Part shown: positions 1 to 13,870 of the stretch, piece by piece
How positions within the stretch are numbered: the first letter of the stretch is position 1
Layout: the number at the start of each line of letters is the position of its first letter
Assembly (NCBI GenBank): GCA_020226215.1
Contig: CM035226.1
Coordinates: forward strand, 96,062,895-96,126,894
DNA length: 64,000 bases
Source: Sindora glabra
Taxonomy: Eukaryota; Streptophyta; Magnoliopsida; Fabales; Fabaceae
Direction of reading: 5' to 3'
The notes under the pieces: model-generated
Seen by the model: the letters and a program-made list of their open reading frames with translations, nothing else
Databases searched by the model: none
Told to the model about the DNA's origin: nothing
Translations under genes and position numbers: made by a program

Positions 1-790
1 ATACTTTATGTCAAAGATTCACCTGTACTACAAAAAAATTTTACTCATGAAAAAATATTACTTATACCACAAATCAAGTTATAACAACACATTCCTTATG
101 ACAAAGCATCATTTGTACCATAAATTAAATTATATGTACATATTCCTTGCAATAAAGTATCATCTGCTCTATCATATAAGTAAGAAAAACTTACTTATAA
201 CAAAGTATTATTTTTAACATGAATTAATTCTATGGATAAAATAAAGTATTACTTATAACAAAGTATTACCATTTTTAGTAACTATATATATATATATGAA
301 AGGATATTTATAATAGGTACAACATGCTGCGATATATTAGACAATAAAAAAATATAAATATTTATATATTATGGGTGTTTAACAAATAGTTAATTCATCA
401 CTTAAGTTATAAGCCTTTAACTAACCGACCAAGTGTTTTAGGAATTTAGTCAATAACTTATTTGATCAACTCATTGGTCCATAATCAATCAAAATAAAAA
501 CATTGTAAAACTTAGCATTTTCAATTAGTCGATTTACAAAATATATGTGAAAAGATAGAATTGCCCATAAATTGTATAATTACATATATTTATTATTTTT
601 CTTAAAATAATAAATATAGGAGTTGAACTTTAAACCTTAAAATATGTAAGAAAGAGCTTAACTATTAAGCTTTTAAACATTTTTGTTTACATATGTACCA
701 AATTTAATACCTATTAGAATGTAACAATTTTTCTAAATAATAAATAACCATTTAAATTTAAAATTAATATATACCAAAAGATAAATATTA
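1..790. repeat. Partial copy of the 797-3565 element family
   Basis: The order of motifs here is repeated at about 1090-1860, inside the next element. Shared stretches include a tatccat/tatggata block, a block around gacaataaaaaaatataaat (compare 1372-1396), a block around tttaacaaatagttaattca (compare 1410-1430), and an AT-rich tail ending attatagtat. The left part of this copy lies outside the window. It stops where the 797 element begins, so the two copies are adjacent or nested. No coding capacity was seen. Confidence 0.6.
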
Positions 791-796
791 TAGTAT

Positions 797-3565
797 CACT
801 ACAAAAATTGATATGTATGCCACAAATCATGTCATGGAAATTAAAAAAATCATGGTAATTTTATCTCTTATCATGAGAATAAAAAAAATTTAAACAAATG
901 TGTAAAAAAACTAAAAAAATTATGGCACAAAAAAACTTTACTCATGGTAAAATATCACTTATACCATGAACTAAGTTTAGAAACATATTTCCCATGACAA
1001 AGTATCATTTATGCTATAAAAAAACTTTACTCATGGCAAAATATCACTAGTGCCACAAACTAAGATATGGAAACACATTCATTGTCATGAAATATCACTT
1101 GTAATATGGAAAATTTTTTATTTGTGATAAAATATTACTTGTACAACAAACCAAGCTATAAAAATACATTCCTTATGGCAAAATATCACTTATGTATAAA
1201 TTAAGTTATGTGAACACAAAGTAAAACTTGTTCTACCATATAAGTTAGAAAATTTTATCCATAGTAAAGTATTACTTATACTATGAATTAATTCTATAGA
1301 TAAGATTATAGCTAAATACACCATTTCTATAGTGACTATACATATAAGGTGAAACATGTTTTAATATAGTAGATAATAAAAAAATACAAATATTTATATG
1401 TTGTGGGATTTAACAAATAGCTAATTTATCACTTGAGTTAAAGGCTTTTAACTAATTGACTGAGTTAAGCAATTATTTCAGGAATTTGGTAGGTAGCTCA
1501 TTTGATACATTGATTGGCCTTAATCAATGATAATAAAAAGGTTATAAAACTTAACATTTTTAATTAGTCAATTCATAAATTATATGTAAAAATGCAAAAC
1601 TACCCATATATTGTATAATTATTTATACTTATTATTTTTTCTTAAAATAATAGAGATAGAAGTTGAACTCCAAATCTTAAGATATGTAAAAAAGAGCTTA
1701 ACTATTAAGCTCCTAAGCATTTTAGTTTATATATGTACCAAGTCTAATATCTATTAAAATATAATAGTTTTTCATAAATAATAAGTAACCATTTGACTTT
1801 TCATCAATTGAATTTACATAATAAAATTAATATATATTAATAAAATAAATATTATAATATATTAAAGATTGCGTGATATAATTATTTAATGAATTTAAAT
1901 TCCTCACAAATTAAAAATTAATATGATTAACCTATGTACATGCATATACAATAATTTTTCCAATTCATAGTTTGGTCCTACTTTGAAAATATTGCTTAAA
2001 CAAAATAAATCATTCAAGGTACAAAATATTATAAGAAGATTTAATTTTCATCTTATCACAGTATTCTTAAAAAATGTGTTAATAAAGAAGATATATATTA
2101 TAAAAATATAAAAATTATTATATTGTATATAAGTAGCATGATTCGTGACATAATTGATAACAAATTTTATTATAGAAATATGTAATAATAAGTTTTACAT
2201 TCATTACTATAATATTAATGAAACATTCATTAAAAAATTAAAAATAATATAAAATTTTATATAATTTAATAATAATTAAATTATTTTATTAAAAATTTTA
2301 AGTAAATTATATTTAAGGAAGTGATATATATAAAATAGTCTAAAATTTTATTTTCATCATTTATTAATTTCAATTGTATCAATTTTATCTTTTAAAGATA
2401 CTTTGTATTAATTTCTTCCATTTTAAATAATAATTTAATTAATTTAGACCATTCATTTATAATTTTATTGATGGATTAATAACTTAATAAATGAAAAAAT
2501 AAAAATTAAATATAAATAACATATGAGGGATGCTAAAAATTTATAAATTTAACTTATATTTATGACTAATAAAAATATATATTATAAATGAAATAATTAG
2601 AAGTATATAATTTTTAATAATTTAAATTTTATAAGTAAATTTAAATATGCATAATAGTTCAAGGTTATGATTTATATGGATCTTTGTTTCATATAATTCA
2701 TTATTGAAGGAATTTTTTAAATATAATAAATATTGCTTTAAAGACGTAAAAATTTTACTTTTATCTTGTAATAACTTAATTAATAATAATTAACAAACAT
2801 TATTAATAAAAGGTCAAAATTAACTAATTAATTATTTATGAAAGATAAAATTAATATAAGATATTTTTAAGGACAAATTTGATACAAGTAAAATTCGTGA
2901 TAGAGTAAATGAGAATTTAGCCTATACAAAATAATTTTTAAAATAAAATTATAAAATTTTTTACCATTAGTGTATTTTTATTATGTGTATTTATATAATA
3001 TTTTATTATTATATAGTTTATGTCACATGAGTATATTTTTGTTTTTATAGTTAACCAATCAATTAAAATTTTGTATAAAATATATTGTATTATAATACTT
3101 ATGAAGTAAACTAGCATAATGAGAAGGCTTGAGATTCCTTACTTTCGAGATTTAGGTTCGATTCCATAGCAAACATGCAAACAAAGTGACAAGATAGCAC
3201 CTAATCAAATTGGAAAGATAATCAATTTAATTTAGATAAATAAAAATTATTTTAGCTAGCTATATTCGTTTCTATAATAATTTTATTTTATTTTTTTGCT
3301 ACAATTCTATTTGTGGCAATATGAGTTACTAACCACATATGTATCTTTTTTTTCTTTGTACTCTTGGGTAGAAGAACTTTCACTTGTGGCTAAAAAAAAT
3401 GATTTATGTTACATCACCTTTTTCTCTGTGGCAATTTCCTTGCTACACTCACTTATGCCATAGTGCCATTCAATTAATATTCATATGGCTAAATAACACG
3501 ATCACAAAAATATTAATCTTATACCATGATTTTGATCATGGCATAAGTGATAATTTGTTATAATG
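797..3565. mobile_element. Non-autonomous CACTA-like element A
   Basis: The left end reads CACTACAAAAATTGATATG and the right end reads AATTTGTTATAATG, a degraded form of TTTGTTGTAGTG. The first roughly 450 bp and the last roughly 600 bp match the two ends of the smaller element at 4067-5016, so the pair defines a family. The left subterminal region repeats a degenerate motif like atggcaaaatatcacttgtgccac several times (950-1260), and complementary catggcataagtga motifs lie at the right end. No transposase is present. The flanking triplets (TAT and CAA) do not match, so the right boundary or target duplication is uncertain. It could also be an unrelated inverted-repeat element with coincidental termini. 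Confidence 0.55.
3113..3165 (+). other. tRNA-like block with A-box and B-box (SINE-like)
   Basis: TAGCATAATGAG at 3113-3124 resembles a pol III A box and GGTTCGATTCC at 3155-3165 is a near-consensus B box. The starts are 42 bp apart, as in a tRNA. Element B carries the same block (TAGTGCAATGGT at 4559, AGTTTGATTTC at 4602, 43 bp apart). The rest does not fold into a convincing tRNA, so this is best read as a tRNA-derived SINE fragment captured in the ancestor of elements A and B. Confidence 0.4.
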
Positions 3566-4066
3566 CAAAAAAAGGTTAGTACTTTCTTGAATTGCTCATT
3601 CACATGGCTAGAGTTAATATTTGAATGTAAAGAGAAGTTCAAAGAATATTTTGGCATACAACACATGCGTTGGCTAATGTTTAATGTTCTTTTGTAGGTG
3701 CCATCCCATTTTCTAAAAATTAGGCTACATAATAAAGGTTAATATTCTAAGCTTGATTGCTACCCACTTAGCCCAAATGGGTCCATATTGTTTTATTAAG
3801 TAACTATAGGTCCAAACATATAAATTCTCTTGTGCAATAATAAAATTAATTATTTAATTATTTTTATTCATTAATTAAAATAATTTTCTAAGTAAAGAAT
3901 TATTACTTCACTAATGATCTCCAATAGAATTAATATAAATGTTCTTACAACATTTAAATGTTAACATTGTGAATTTGTTGCTATTTAATAATTATAATTT
4001 TTATTAGAATTATTAAGTCATTGATTAATTAACATTTCTAATTTCATTAGAATACATAATTAATCA
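3566..4066. other. Spacer between two related elements
   Basis: AT-rich sequence with no coding region or clear repeat seen. Confidence 0.5.
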
Positions 4067-5016
4067 CACTATAACATATTAATATCTATGCCATGAATTA
4101 TGCCATAGAAATTCAAAAATAATGGTAATTTTATTTCTTGGCATGGGGAAAAAATTCAAACAAATGTAAAAAAAATTAAAAATTTGTGCCATGGATAAAC
4201 TTTACCGATAACAAAATATTATTTGTGCCATAAATTAAGCTATGGAAACATATTGCCCATGGCAAAGTATTACTTATGCTATGAAAAAACTTTGCTCATG
4301 ACAAAATATTATTTATGACACAAGCTAAGTTATGAGAATACATTTCTTATGTCAAAGTATCAATTGTACCACAAATTAAGTTACGGGAAGACATTATTTA
4401 TAACAATGTATCACTTGTTCTATCATATTATATGTATTTGTGCAAAGTTTTATTACTATATAATTAGTGTCACATGAGTGTAATTTTGTATTTGAAGTCA
4501 ATTGATCAATAAAAGATTTATATAAAATATATTGTATTACAATACTAAAGAAGTAAACTAGTGCAATGGTAAAACTCGACATTCCAAAGCTCGAAAATTC
4601 AAGTTTGATTTCTCATATAAGCAATTTGTAATTTTTAGATGGATAAAGTTTCAACAATTTACAATAGCTTAATATGGGTTGAAAACATGTTTTAGTAGAT
4701 ATACAAACAAAAAGATAGGATAGCACCTAATCGAATTAGCTAGATAATCAGTTCAATTTGAATATATAAAGATTACTTTAGCTAGCTACATTAGTTATTC
4801 ATGGCTAGAAAAGTCTATTAGCTAAGGGTAAACTCGTAGTAAAAAAATTATTTATATCATAGGGCTTTTTTTTTTCTTGTGGCAATTTCCTTGCCACACT
4901 TACTTATGTTATGAGATTATTCAACTAATATTCTTATGGCTAAGCAGCATAGTAACAAAAATTTTAATCTTATGCCACAATTTCAATCATGGCACAAGTG
5001 ATGATTTGTTGTAGTG
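4067..5016. mobile_element. Non-autonomous CACTA-like element B (950 bp)
   Basis: The left end is CACTATAACATATTAATATC and the right end is GATGATTTGTTGTAGTG. The flanking triplets are TCA on the left and TTA on the right, a one-base mismatch from a 3-bp target duplication. The left 350 bp match 797-1200 and the right 550 bp match about 2990-3565, including the tRNA-like block. Element B therefore looks like an internally deleted form of element A that moved using another element's transposase. No open reading frame was found. Confidence 0.6.
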
Positions 5017-7799
5017 TTATTTCAAATTACAATAATGTCCATTAATTGAACACTAGAATTCAAAACATTTTACATTCTAATATTTCCTTTAACTTTGGAT
5101 CAAAGAGAATTTATTGTGTGTGACACATTAGGTTTCCCTGAATGTTGGCAATGAATTTATTTATAAAATTCTACAAGTTTAACTAAATTAAAACTTACTT
5201 TAATTCATGGTTGGGTCTAGCAAAGCATTATCACTACCTAAATACAAAGAATAGATTTTGGAAATCAAAACCTTTCCTTTGATATCTTTAGTTTCACACT
5301 GTGAAAAGAATCCTTCAATAAAGCATTGTTGTCACACTATAAAGCCTGAGGCATCAATGGAGGTGAATCCTTTGATAAGAATTAGAACATTTCAAGATGT
5401 GGAAAATAAGATGGAAGGGAAGCCATCCTTACATTTCATCCACATTCTCAAATTGATGATTGAGCTAAATGTATTACTTAGACTTGGTAATGGATCTTCC
5501 TTCCACTCTCACCTCCATATGAGTCAAGCCTCCTTTTGTAGTTTCTTGTTATATCAATAGAAAGAAAATTTGAGTAATTGAACTCTTATGTGTTAAATTT
5601 CTATTAAAGGATACTTTACTCATAAAGTGGTGGCGATGCACATATATGAAATATAATAAGCATGATGGATTAAATCACCTACACCCTCCAACTCCAAAGC
5701 CTGAAAGCAATATGAAGAAGAGCATCATTGTAGTTAATGAGGACAATTAGTAGCAAAAATGGAATGGTGTATTTTTTTATGTAATGATGTATATAAAATG
5801 AGAAGTTAACTAATGTATTAATATAATGATGTATGTGTAAATAAATAAAATTGCAAATTATATTTTTATAATCATTTATTTTCTTTTTTCTCATGTATTT
5901 CTTAATTTACCTTCTTTAATGTTTAATTTAGTTTAGGGTTTATATAACTCTCTTTTGTTATAAACAAAACATATATGTCATTAGAAAACTGAGATAAAAA
6001 TAGCTCCCTATTTGTTCAAAACATTTAAAAATAACTCTTTCTAGTTATCATCTTAGAGCTAAAATTTCAAAGATTTTGATGTTTTGTAATAGAAAATAAA
6101 AGGCACATTAGTTTCTTTCTTAAAACTAATATTTTTGTTCAATACATTGATTTGTTATCAAAAATTGACATAGGAAATAAGATATTTCACATTTAGATAT
6201 AGTTCCAATTTTATATAGAAAACAATGTTTGTTTGTAATAAAACCAATTTTAATACTATATTCAAATAAATTTTATGTTTAATTAACTTGTTGATTTTTA
6301 CTTAAAATTGACCTAGAAAGTAATTAAAATGGTAGTTATTGGAAATCAATGTGTTATATTCAACCATTATCATTTTGAACAAAGTACATTGAATATTTGA
6401 CATTGATTTTAGTATACAACTAACATAGAAAAGGAAATGACATCATTTTTGTTTTCAAAGAATTCATGAAAATGAAGGGTGGAGTTAAAATACATGACTA
6501 TCCTTGCTTTAGAGCCAAAGCACAATGTGCAAAGTGAGACCATGTTTTTCTTGCAAGATTCATTGTGTCATAAGAAGAAATTCCCACCAAAGATTAGTAA
6601 AGTTCACATTCAACTTATAATTAGGTTTTAGCTCACTATAGTCTTCTTTTTACCATTAAGATGCATTTGAATTCCTTATTTTTTCCTCTAAACCAAAAGA
6701 AGGAACATTTTGATGTTTTAATTGTGCTCCTTTATATTTGTTTGGATTCTATATGCCTGATTTCATTTTTTAATGCTTTAGTTAGTGGTAGGTGTTGATA
6801 TATGCATACTAACTTTGTTAAAATCCTTATATTATTTACATGTTAGTATATCTTTTAATATGTGGATATTTCTACAATATTTTTTTTTGCATGAGATTCA
6901 AACTATATAGTCATGGGCTATAGATAGATATTTGCTTATTGAATAAATCATGAATATGCTGAGGGTGTTAAGGAGTTTGATAAATTTATTGTAGGATGTG
7001 AAAAGAAAATTTGTAATGAGTTAATTAGGTATCTTTATGTGAAATGTGTCTATATTAGGATATCAATCTAGTAGGGATAAGAAAGCATATATTTTTCCAT
7101 AGTATTGACAAAAGTATATATGATGAATATGAGATGGGAAAGGTAAGTAGTCTAGTTCATCTCTTACCTATAGAGGCAAAAGAGTCCATAAAGATAATGA
7201 CATTGATGTGGGATTGGATGATTAGTTAGAGGATGTGGTGTATTATGTTGAAGATAATTTAACTCAACACTCACATATCCTTGATAACTTGTTGAATGAT
7301 GCAAAGCAGCCATTATATCTAGATTGCACCAAATTTACATGGTAATATGTTGTGTTGAGATTATTTAACTCAAAGAAAAGGAATGGCTAAATTAACAAGA
7401 TCTTTATAATATTGTAATAATAATTTAAAGAAATGCTTTTTTAATGGAATGAGCTAATGGATTGTATTTTCAAGGCCAAGAAAATCATATGCCTTTTTTT
7501 ATTGATTTGATCATTTTTAGTTAGTTCTAGCCAACACTTCTAATATAATTAGTTAGTTTGCCAACTATCATATACTTGGATTAAATAAAACAATAATCTT
7601 ATAACTTCCTGATTACTATCCTCATATATATATATTAATTCTAAATGGCTAAGGTTAGACAAGAGGATAGTCCTTTTTATAATCTTCTATATAATTGTCA
7701 ATTATGATCATATAATCACGACCAAAAAAGGAACTTTATTATGAAAAGATTGTATCAAGGCTGGATTGCAACTTAATCAAAAATCAAAATAACAATTGA
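5017..7799. other. AT-rich stretch without recognisable genes
   Basis: I see no conserved protein. A 100-codon open frame at 5258-5560 opens with TTG and matches no family I know. From 6100 to 6470 there are several copies of an acattgattt-like motif, which is common in CACTA subterminal regions, but no element ends could be paired. Confidence 0.4.
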
Positions 7800-8639
7800 C
7801 ACTACTATAGAATTGCAATTCAATATTAATGGATAGACATTGATTAAAAATAAAACCAACATCTGTATGAATCCAATGTCTTTTAAGAAAATATTAAGGC
7901 TAATAAGACAACAATTTATAATTACAACTAATGCCTATCTTCATGCAATATTATTTTTGAAATTAATGGGAAACTTAATATAATAGTTAAAATTACTATT
8001 AACATCTAATTAGGAAGCAATTTCATGTTTAAAAATATTGGAAAGTTTAAAATGCCAATTTTATACCTTACTAACATAAAAAATGAATGCAATCTATTAG
8101 TCTAAGAGCATTAAGAAAACTTTAAAATGTCAATTATTTACTTAATTGATGTAAATTGATTGTATAATATTTTTTTTATAATGTGTTAATATTGTATGTC
8201 TATTTTATATTAACCTAACATTGTTTAAGATGTAGATTGTCAAGTTAAAAATGATGTACAAATGTTTTGGTTTATAACTTTCATTTCTATCATAACTCTA
8301 ACATGGTTATGACTGATGTGGAACCCACTTTTTGCTTCTTACTAGCCTAACCTCTTTCAATCATTGCAATTTTGATTATTTTATTGAAATATGTAGTAAA
8401 AAAGCAAGGTAACACTTATGAACAAGAGGCATTTCATTCATAAATAAATAAAGTTTACAAAACATAAAAAAAGTTAATTTTGTTTATAATCTTTTCAAAT
8501 TAAGGATAAGCTAATTTAATTATCTCAAATGGATTTAGTTTATGAATCCTCTACCCGTTACCTATGCAAAATAATGCCCTAAAAATAATCTTATCTAACA
8601 AAATATCTGGTGTTACCAAAACCATTATGAAGAAGATTT
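7800..8639. other. Possible left end of a decayed CACTA element
   Basis: CACTACTATAGAATTGCAAT at 7800 looks like a CACTA terminus and is followed by gacattgatt and caatgtctttt motifs of the subterminal type. No matching TAGTG right end could be paired and no transposase lies nearby, so this stays tentative. Confidence 0.25.
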
Positions 8640-10393
8640 TAACAAATTTAGTTTTGAGGGGGTGGTAGTGAAGGCTTGACCTAAGTATCTATAAATTAAA
8701 TGTAGCGAATTGAGATTGGGGCTTAGTAAATAAATACTCTAGTATAGAAAACCATAATAATGTATCAACTTATTGATTAGGTCATCTTTCTATAAAACTT
8801 AACACATAAAACATCTAGATTTATTAATTAAATTTCAAATAGCCATAAGAAGGCTCAATCATAGTTACATCATCTTAATTATATCACATGAAAATAGTTA
8901 ATGACATTTATATTAAAATCTCATAACACAATGTACAACTATTAATAACAAAAGTAAGTGATCCTCTTTGTGACTCTTGGACAATCTTATACCCTCCGCA
9001 AGCATTTGCTTATCCCTCTAGGGTTAACTTTGTACCTTTCACACGGTATTATTGAAGCCAGTGTTCCATAATCATATCATGCCCTCATCACATTTCAACT
9101 TTCCCAATCCATAGTTCATTTCTTTTTCGTATCATAGCTCAAGTCATGTTTATGTTCTTCTTATAACAACATTATTCCTTAATGCATAGTCACAAAACTC
9201 ATTTCATGGTCATAGTTCCATGTAAATAACTCAAAGTTATCATATTCTATCTTATTTTGTTATTTAAAAACTATTCATCCCATATTGTACCCATGTATAT
9301 CATGATAATATAAGGTAGATTGGACATTGTCAACTATATACTTGACTATGGAAGCCCTAAGAACAATTTTGGGGACTACAATCAATAAAATACTTAAGTA
9401 CCAAGGTCCAAGGTAATTCTCAATGCCTATATTCAACTAGACAGTCGACTACATGTGTTTGAAGAGTAATCTTGGATATCTATAATTGACTATATAGTTG
9501 ATTACGAACATTTAGGAAACAATTTTGGTCTTATAGTTAACTATGCTTGCCTAGAATGCATGATCTATGACATAGTCAACTATTTTTTAGGATTTTGTAG
9601 ATCTTTAAAAATTTTATTATTCATTAACCTAAGATTCATCATTTAATGCCTTAAGCACTTAAACCATCTTAAAAAAATTATAAATGCATACTAACCTTAT
9701 ATCATTAAAATCAATTCCATATTTAAATGAAGCAATGCTAATAATCAACATTATATTTCAAATATTTACATTCATATTCAACTAAACCCTAAAATATGAA
9801 ATTCAAATGTAAATTTATGAAAATATAGCAAATAAAGATGAAGTATCAACTTACTAGTATGGAAGAGAATGCTAGGATGCTACATTTGATGCTCTTTATG
9901 CTTGTTTACATCAAAATCGTAGTTATTTTTGTTAAAGTTCTAGTTCCCTTTTGAAATCCTAAAATATCCTAATCCTTATCAACCTAAAAGATGATAAAAA
10001 GACAATCCAACAACGATGGTGTTCTTGCATTGATTAAATGAAGAATTTGAAGAAGATTAACACCTTTTTCTTCGCTATATCGAAAAGAAAAGAAGAGAAG
10101 AAGAAGTTTATAGAGTTTATGAGTAAGGGTTAAGGGATTTTCGGGAAAAATAAAAGAAAGAGGGCTAAACAATCATAAAAATAGGGAATAATTACCAGGA
10201 TAGATGTGAAAATGTTCCTTAAATCTCCTTTATACTCACATACTCACTTATAATGACTTAGAACCTTAAGCTTTATTATTTTGGTAAATACTTCTACTAA
10301 TTTTAGTGAACATTTCTATAAATTATCCATTAATAGAGGTGATCTAATTTAACTTTGTTGAGGTTTTATTGCTAAATTTTATTAGGTGTTACA
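8640..10393 (-). repeat. 3' LTR of a minus-strand Ty3-type element (left limit unclear)
   Basis: The plus-strand sequence ends GGTGTTACA at 10393, so the minus strand starts TGTAACACC, a typical Ty3/gypsy LTR start. A purine tract on the minus strand (TTTAATGGGGAATAA) directly precedes it. The block 10250-10393 closely matches 16855-16990 (shared gtaaatacttctacta, aacatttctataaatta, ttttattgc), the start of the paired LTR. Beyond that the two diverge. The left limit was not found; 8640 is only where LTR-like sequence becomes plausible. Confidence 0.45.
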
Positions 10394-13300
10394 ATTATTC
10401 CCCATTAAAGAAAATTCATTAACAAAGTAGCCTACATAAAATAATTTTGGATATTTTTATATTCTACTTTTTCAAGTTACTACATGTTTTTCATAAATTG
10501 TGACCTTCTGTTCAGTGTTGGTTACTTATTGTAAGTCTATTATTTGGATCCTTATATTCCTAGTGTTAGATTTCCACCTTTCTAATAACTATCCATTTCC
10601 CACAGTTATCAATCTAAGAGTTCTTTCTCAAATCCTTGTATATCATTTAATAATGATTCTTTCATATTCACATCTATACCATATTCTTTATTATTATAAT
10701 CCTTCTTAACTTTAAACTCTACTAAGTCAATTATACATCACCTAAGGATATTCTTTCATTATACCATCTTATATCATTTAACACTTAAATCCTTACTATC
10801 TTCATCATCACCATAATCCATAAAATTTCCATAAGTATTCTTGTAAAGTTCATCACAATTATTTATATCATTTATAATTTTGTAAAATATATCAACTTAA
10901 AAAATTTCTTATATTCAATGATTTACTTGCCTAACCCTTTATCAATGTAAAAAGTAAAGTTTAAGCTCAATTAGAAGTATCCATTGCATATTTCTTATCT
11001 AATTTCTTTCTAGTATCCATAACCATTTAATCCACTTACTAATTGATCGTACACTATTTTCACATTACAAATCACTTACCAAGATTGATTTAATCTTCTT
11101 TAGATTTTCCCTTTATCCTTAATAAGGAGGTTTTATTTAAACTAAGAGTTTATATTATGGTTACTCTTTCCTAGAGTATATCTCTTACTAACTTAAGGCT
11201 TATTTTACACATAAGAGGATAACCATCTTTTTACATTGGTAACAAGATAATTATTACCAGCCCTGACCTTTAGTATTCAATTTCTCTTAACTAATAACTC
11301 GTTAGTTTCCCTTTTATGGCTTCACCACGAGTAAAGATTAGGATTTTTACTTTAAAGACCTATATAATGAGGAGAAAGTTATTCTTCCTATTTTCTAACC
11401 CAACACTTTTTCTATATTTAGGGTAATTTAGACTAAATAAAGCCATTTAAGATAAAATTACTTTCTAAGATAAGTTTTACTTAGAACTTCATATGCAATT
11501 GTTGAAATTACTATTATGGCTTCAATGTTGGCTTCTTTTGATTAGAGTCCATTTCAGATAAGATTCACAATCCCTTTTCGAATATTTTTCCATGTTTCAC
11601 TATCTTCAAATTTACCACCAAGATATACTAGCCCATTTGTTCACCTCTTAAAATTTATTTTCAGCCTATGTTTTAACCATTCCACAATTTTTTAACCATG
11701 CTCTAATATCTCTTTTGTTATGATTTAATTTCTAGACCATCATTATTGGTGCAAAAATATCAACTAAAAAACTTTACAAGCCTTTCTAACCTATATCAGT
11801 TTCCTAAATCCATTGTTTTTGTAAAAACTTATGTGATATAGAAACATAAGGTTAAAAAATCCATTAAAGTTTTTTTCCTTTTTGAAAGTGCAATAAAATC
11901 AGAAAACAACTTTCTATACTGATGTGGTTCAATCTTTTGTTCAACAATTGGAGCACTGTTTCTATTAATACACATACATACAAACTTATTCACAATTTGT
12001 AAGCATGCCATTTTCATCACTAGAAATACCTTTTCCTAATAATTGGATATAATTTTTCCTCATCAATAGGAAACTTTACTTGAAATTTTAAACAAATAAA
12101 TATTTAAAAAAATCTCATAGTTTTAAAAACTTTATATCACCATTGAAAAAATAGTAATACAAAGAGTTCCCTTTTTCTTTCTTTTTGAAGGAGAATTTGG
12201 AATCAAAACACAGTAATTTCTTTTAGGTCAAATCTAAATCATAATAAGTTTATGAAGAGTTAGTGAAATGATATTAGAAAAATATCTTTCCTAGGAATAA
12301 ATATTTTTCTTCCAACAAGATATTAAACAAATAAGTTTATAGAAAATTGATCTTCTTACTAGACTTGAAAATGGTTTTGTTGATAGCTTTTCAAAATTCA
12401 AAAATATATTATCAAAAAGAGATAACTGAGAAGCTTTTTGATTTTGTAAAAGAATTAAATGCTTTTTGCCAAATTGACGTTCAAACCATGAAACAAACAT
12501 AATAGAATAAGATCAAGCAGTAGAACTTAGTGAAACCAATCATTCTTGTCCTTTTAAGATTCTTTGGGGATAATGTTAAATATAAAGATTGGATTTCTTA
12601 GAATATTTTACGCAAATAAGTTATATGTTCTTTTTGGAAACTAATTGCCTTTGTTGTTGAAGAAGTCACTGTTCTTTCCATTTCCCTTTGAAAAATTTCA
12701 AAAACCTTCTTTGGTTTTATGTTCCAAATGTTCTGATCATTTTGTATAGGAATACTAAAAAATAAGTTATATAATAATGTGCATCTTATATTACATTCAA
12801 ACAACAAAAAATATTTATTTATATGCAAATAGTTTTGTCAAAACTTATATATAAAAACTTGCTAAAAGGGGTAAAAGTAACAATGCATAGAAAAAGATTA
12901 AGAATAATAATGAGATATTACTTAATTGACTCTATATTAATTATTCATCATTAGCCTTATAGCTACCAAATGTGGTATTCTTAGATGCTAGATTATGAGA
13001 TGATAAAAGGTGATCAGAATCAAAGTTAAAGCTATTGATGAATCCATAAAAATTAAGTATGGCAGTAGATGAACTAGCCAGTATGATAAATGATGGTGGT
13101 GGAAAATGCGCAATAGATAGCAAAACTAAGGCTGAGGGTGTGTGTGGCTCACCTTTATGCTCTGGTATTGCCACATCCATTGCCTTAATAATAAAGTCAT
13201 TAAGAGAAGATATGAAGTTGCCAAAAACTTGCTACCATATGTAGGGCTTTTCCAAATGGTGGGTGTGTAAACCTCATAACTTATATCCTAGACTAATGGC

Positions 13301-13870
13301 TAATGCTAGTCTAGTTAGCCATTTTCTTGAAATAGAACTCAAGCTTGAACATGTTAACCTAAGTATGATATATCCTCTATAGACAATTGATAATTTCAAT
13401 CAACATCTTGGTCAGAGTACTTGAAAAACATAACCATAAGTAAAGTGAGTAATAAAATTACCTAATGAAATGGGTATCACATTAATTTTCTATCTAATTT
13501 TCTTGATTCAAACTAGTTATATATAAGACATGTACCAAACATTTTCTTACAAGAAATACATTTCCTAGTTTATCCTTCACACCAAATAATTTGCATTGAG
13601 GCAATAAAGTCACATAATTGTTGTATGTATTATACCAACATTTAAAAAAGTTATCAAATGGTGTGGAGGGATAAGGTTTCCTCCCTTTTCCTCCTAACAA
13701 GCCTTAGCCCTTGTGTATCCTAGCTTGATGCTTCTAGCTTAAACTTGTATCACATGTCCTTCCATTAAGACTTGAAATTCATGGTGCCAAGCCAATCCAA
13801 ATTACTCCAAAAAAGTCTCACATAATCATATTGCATGTCACATGCTGCATTCAAGCCAAAATATCATACA
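10394..13870 (-). mobile_element. Decayed interior of the minus-strand LTR element
   Basis: This lies between the polypurine tract (10394-10408) and the end of the 5' LTR at 13871. No gag, protease, reverse transcriptase or integrase motif is readable. The short frames here, including a minus-strand 79-codon one at 12941-13180, match nothing I recognise. It is either a non-autonomous element or one decayed beyond recognition by eye. Confidence 0.35.

Noticed and set aside
3113..3190. A tRNA gene
   Set aside because: A and B boxes are present, but the arms do not pair as a tRNA and no acceptor stem was found.
5258..5560. A 100-codon open frame on the plus strand
   Set aside because: It opens with TTG, has no recognisable domain, promoter or splice context, and lies in repeat-rich sequence. 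The only longer unexplained frame, so it may merit a search, but I cannot support a gene.
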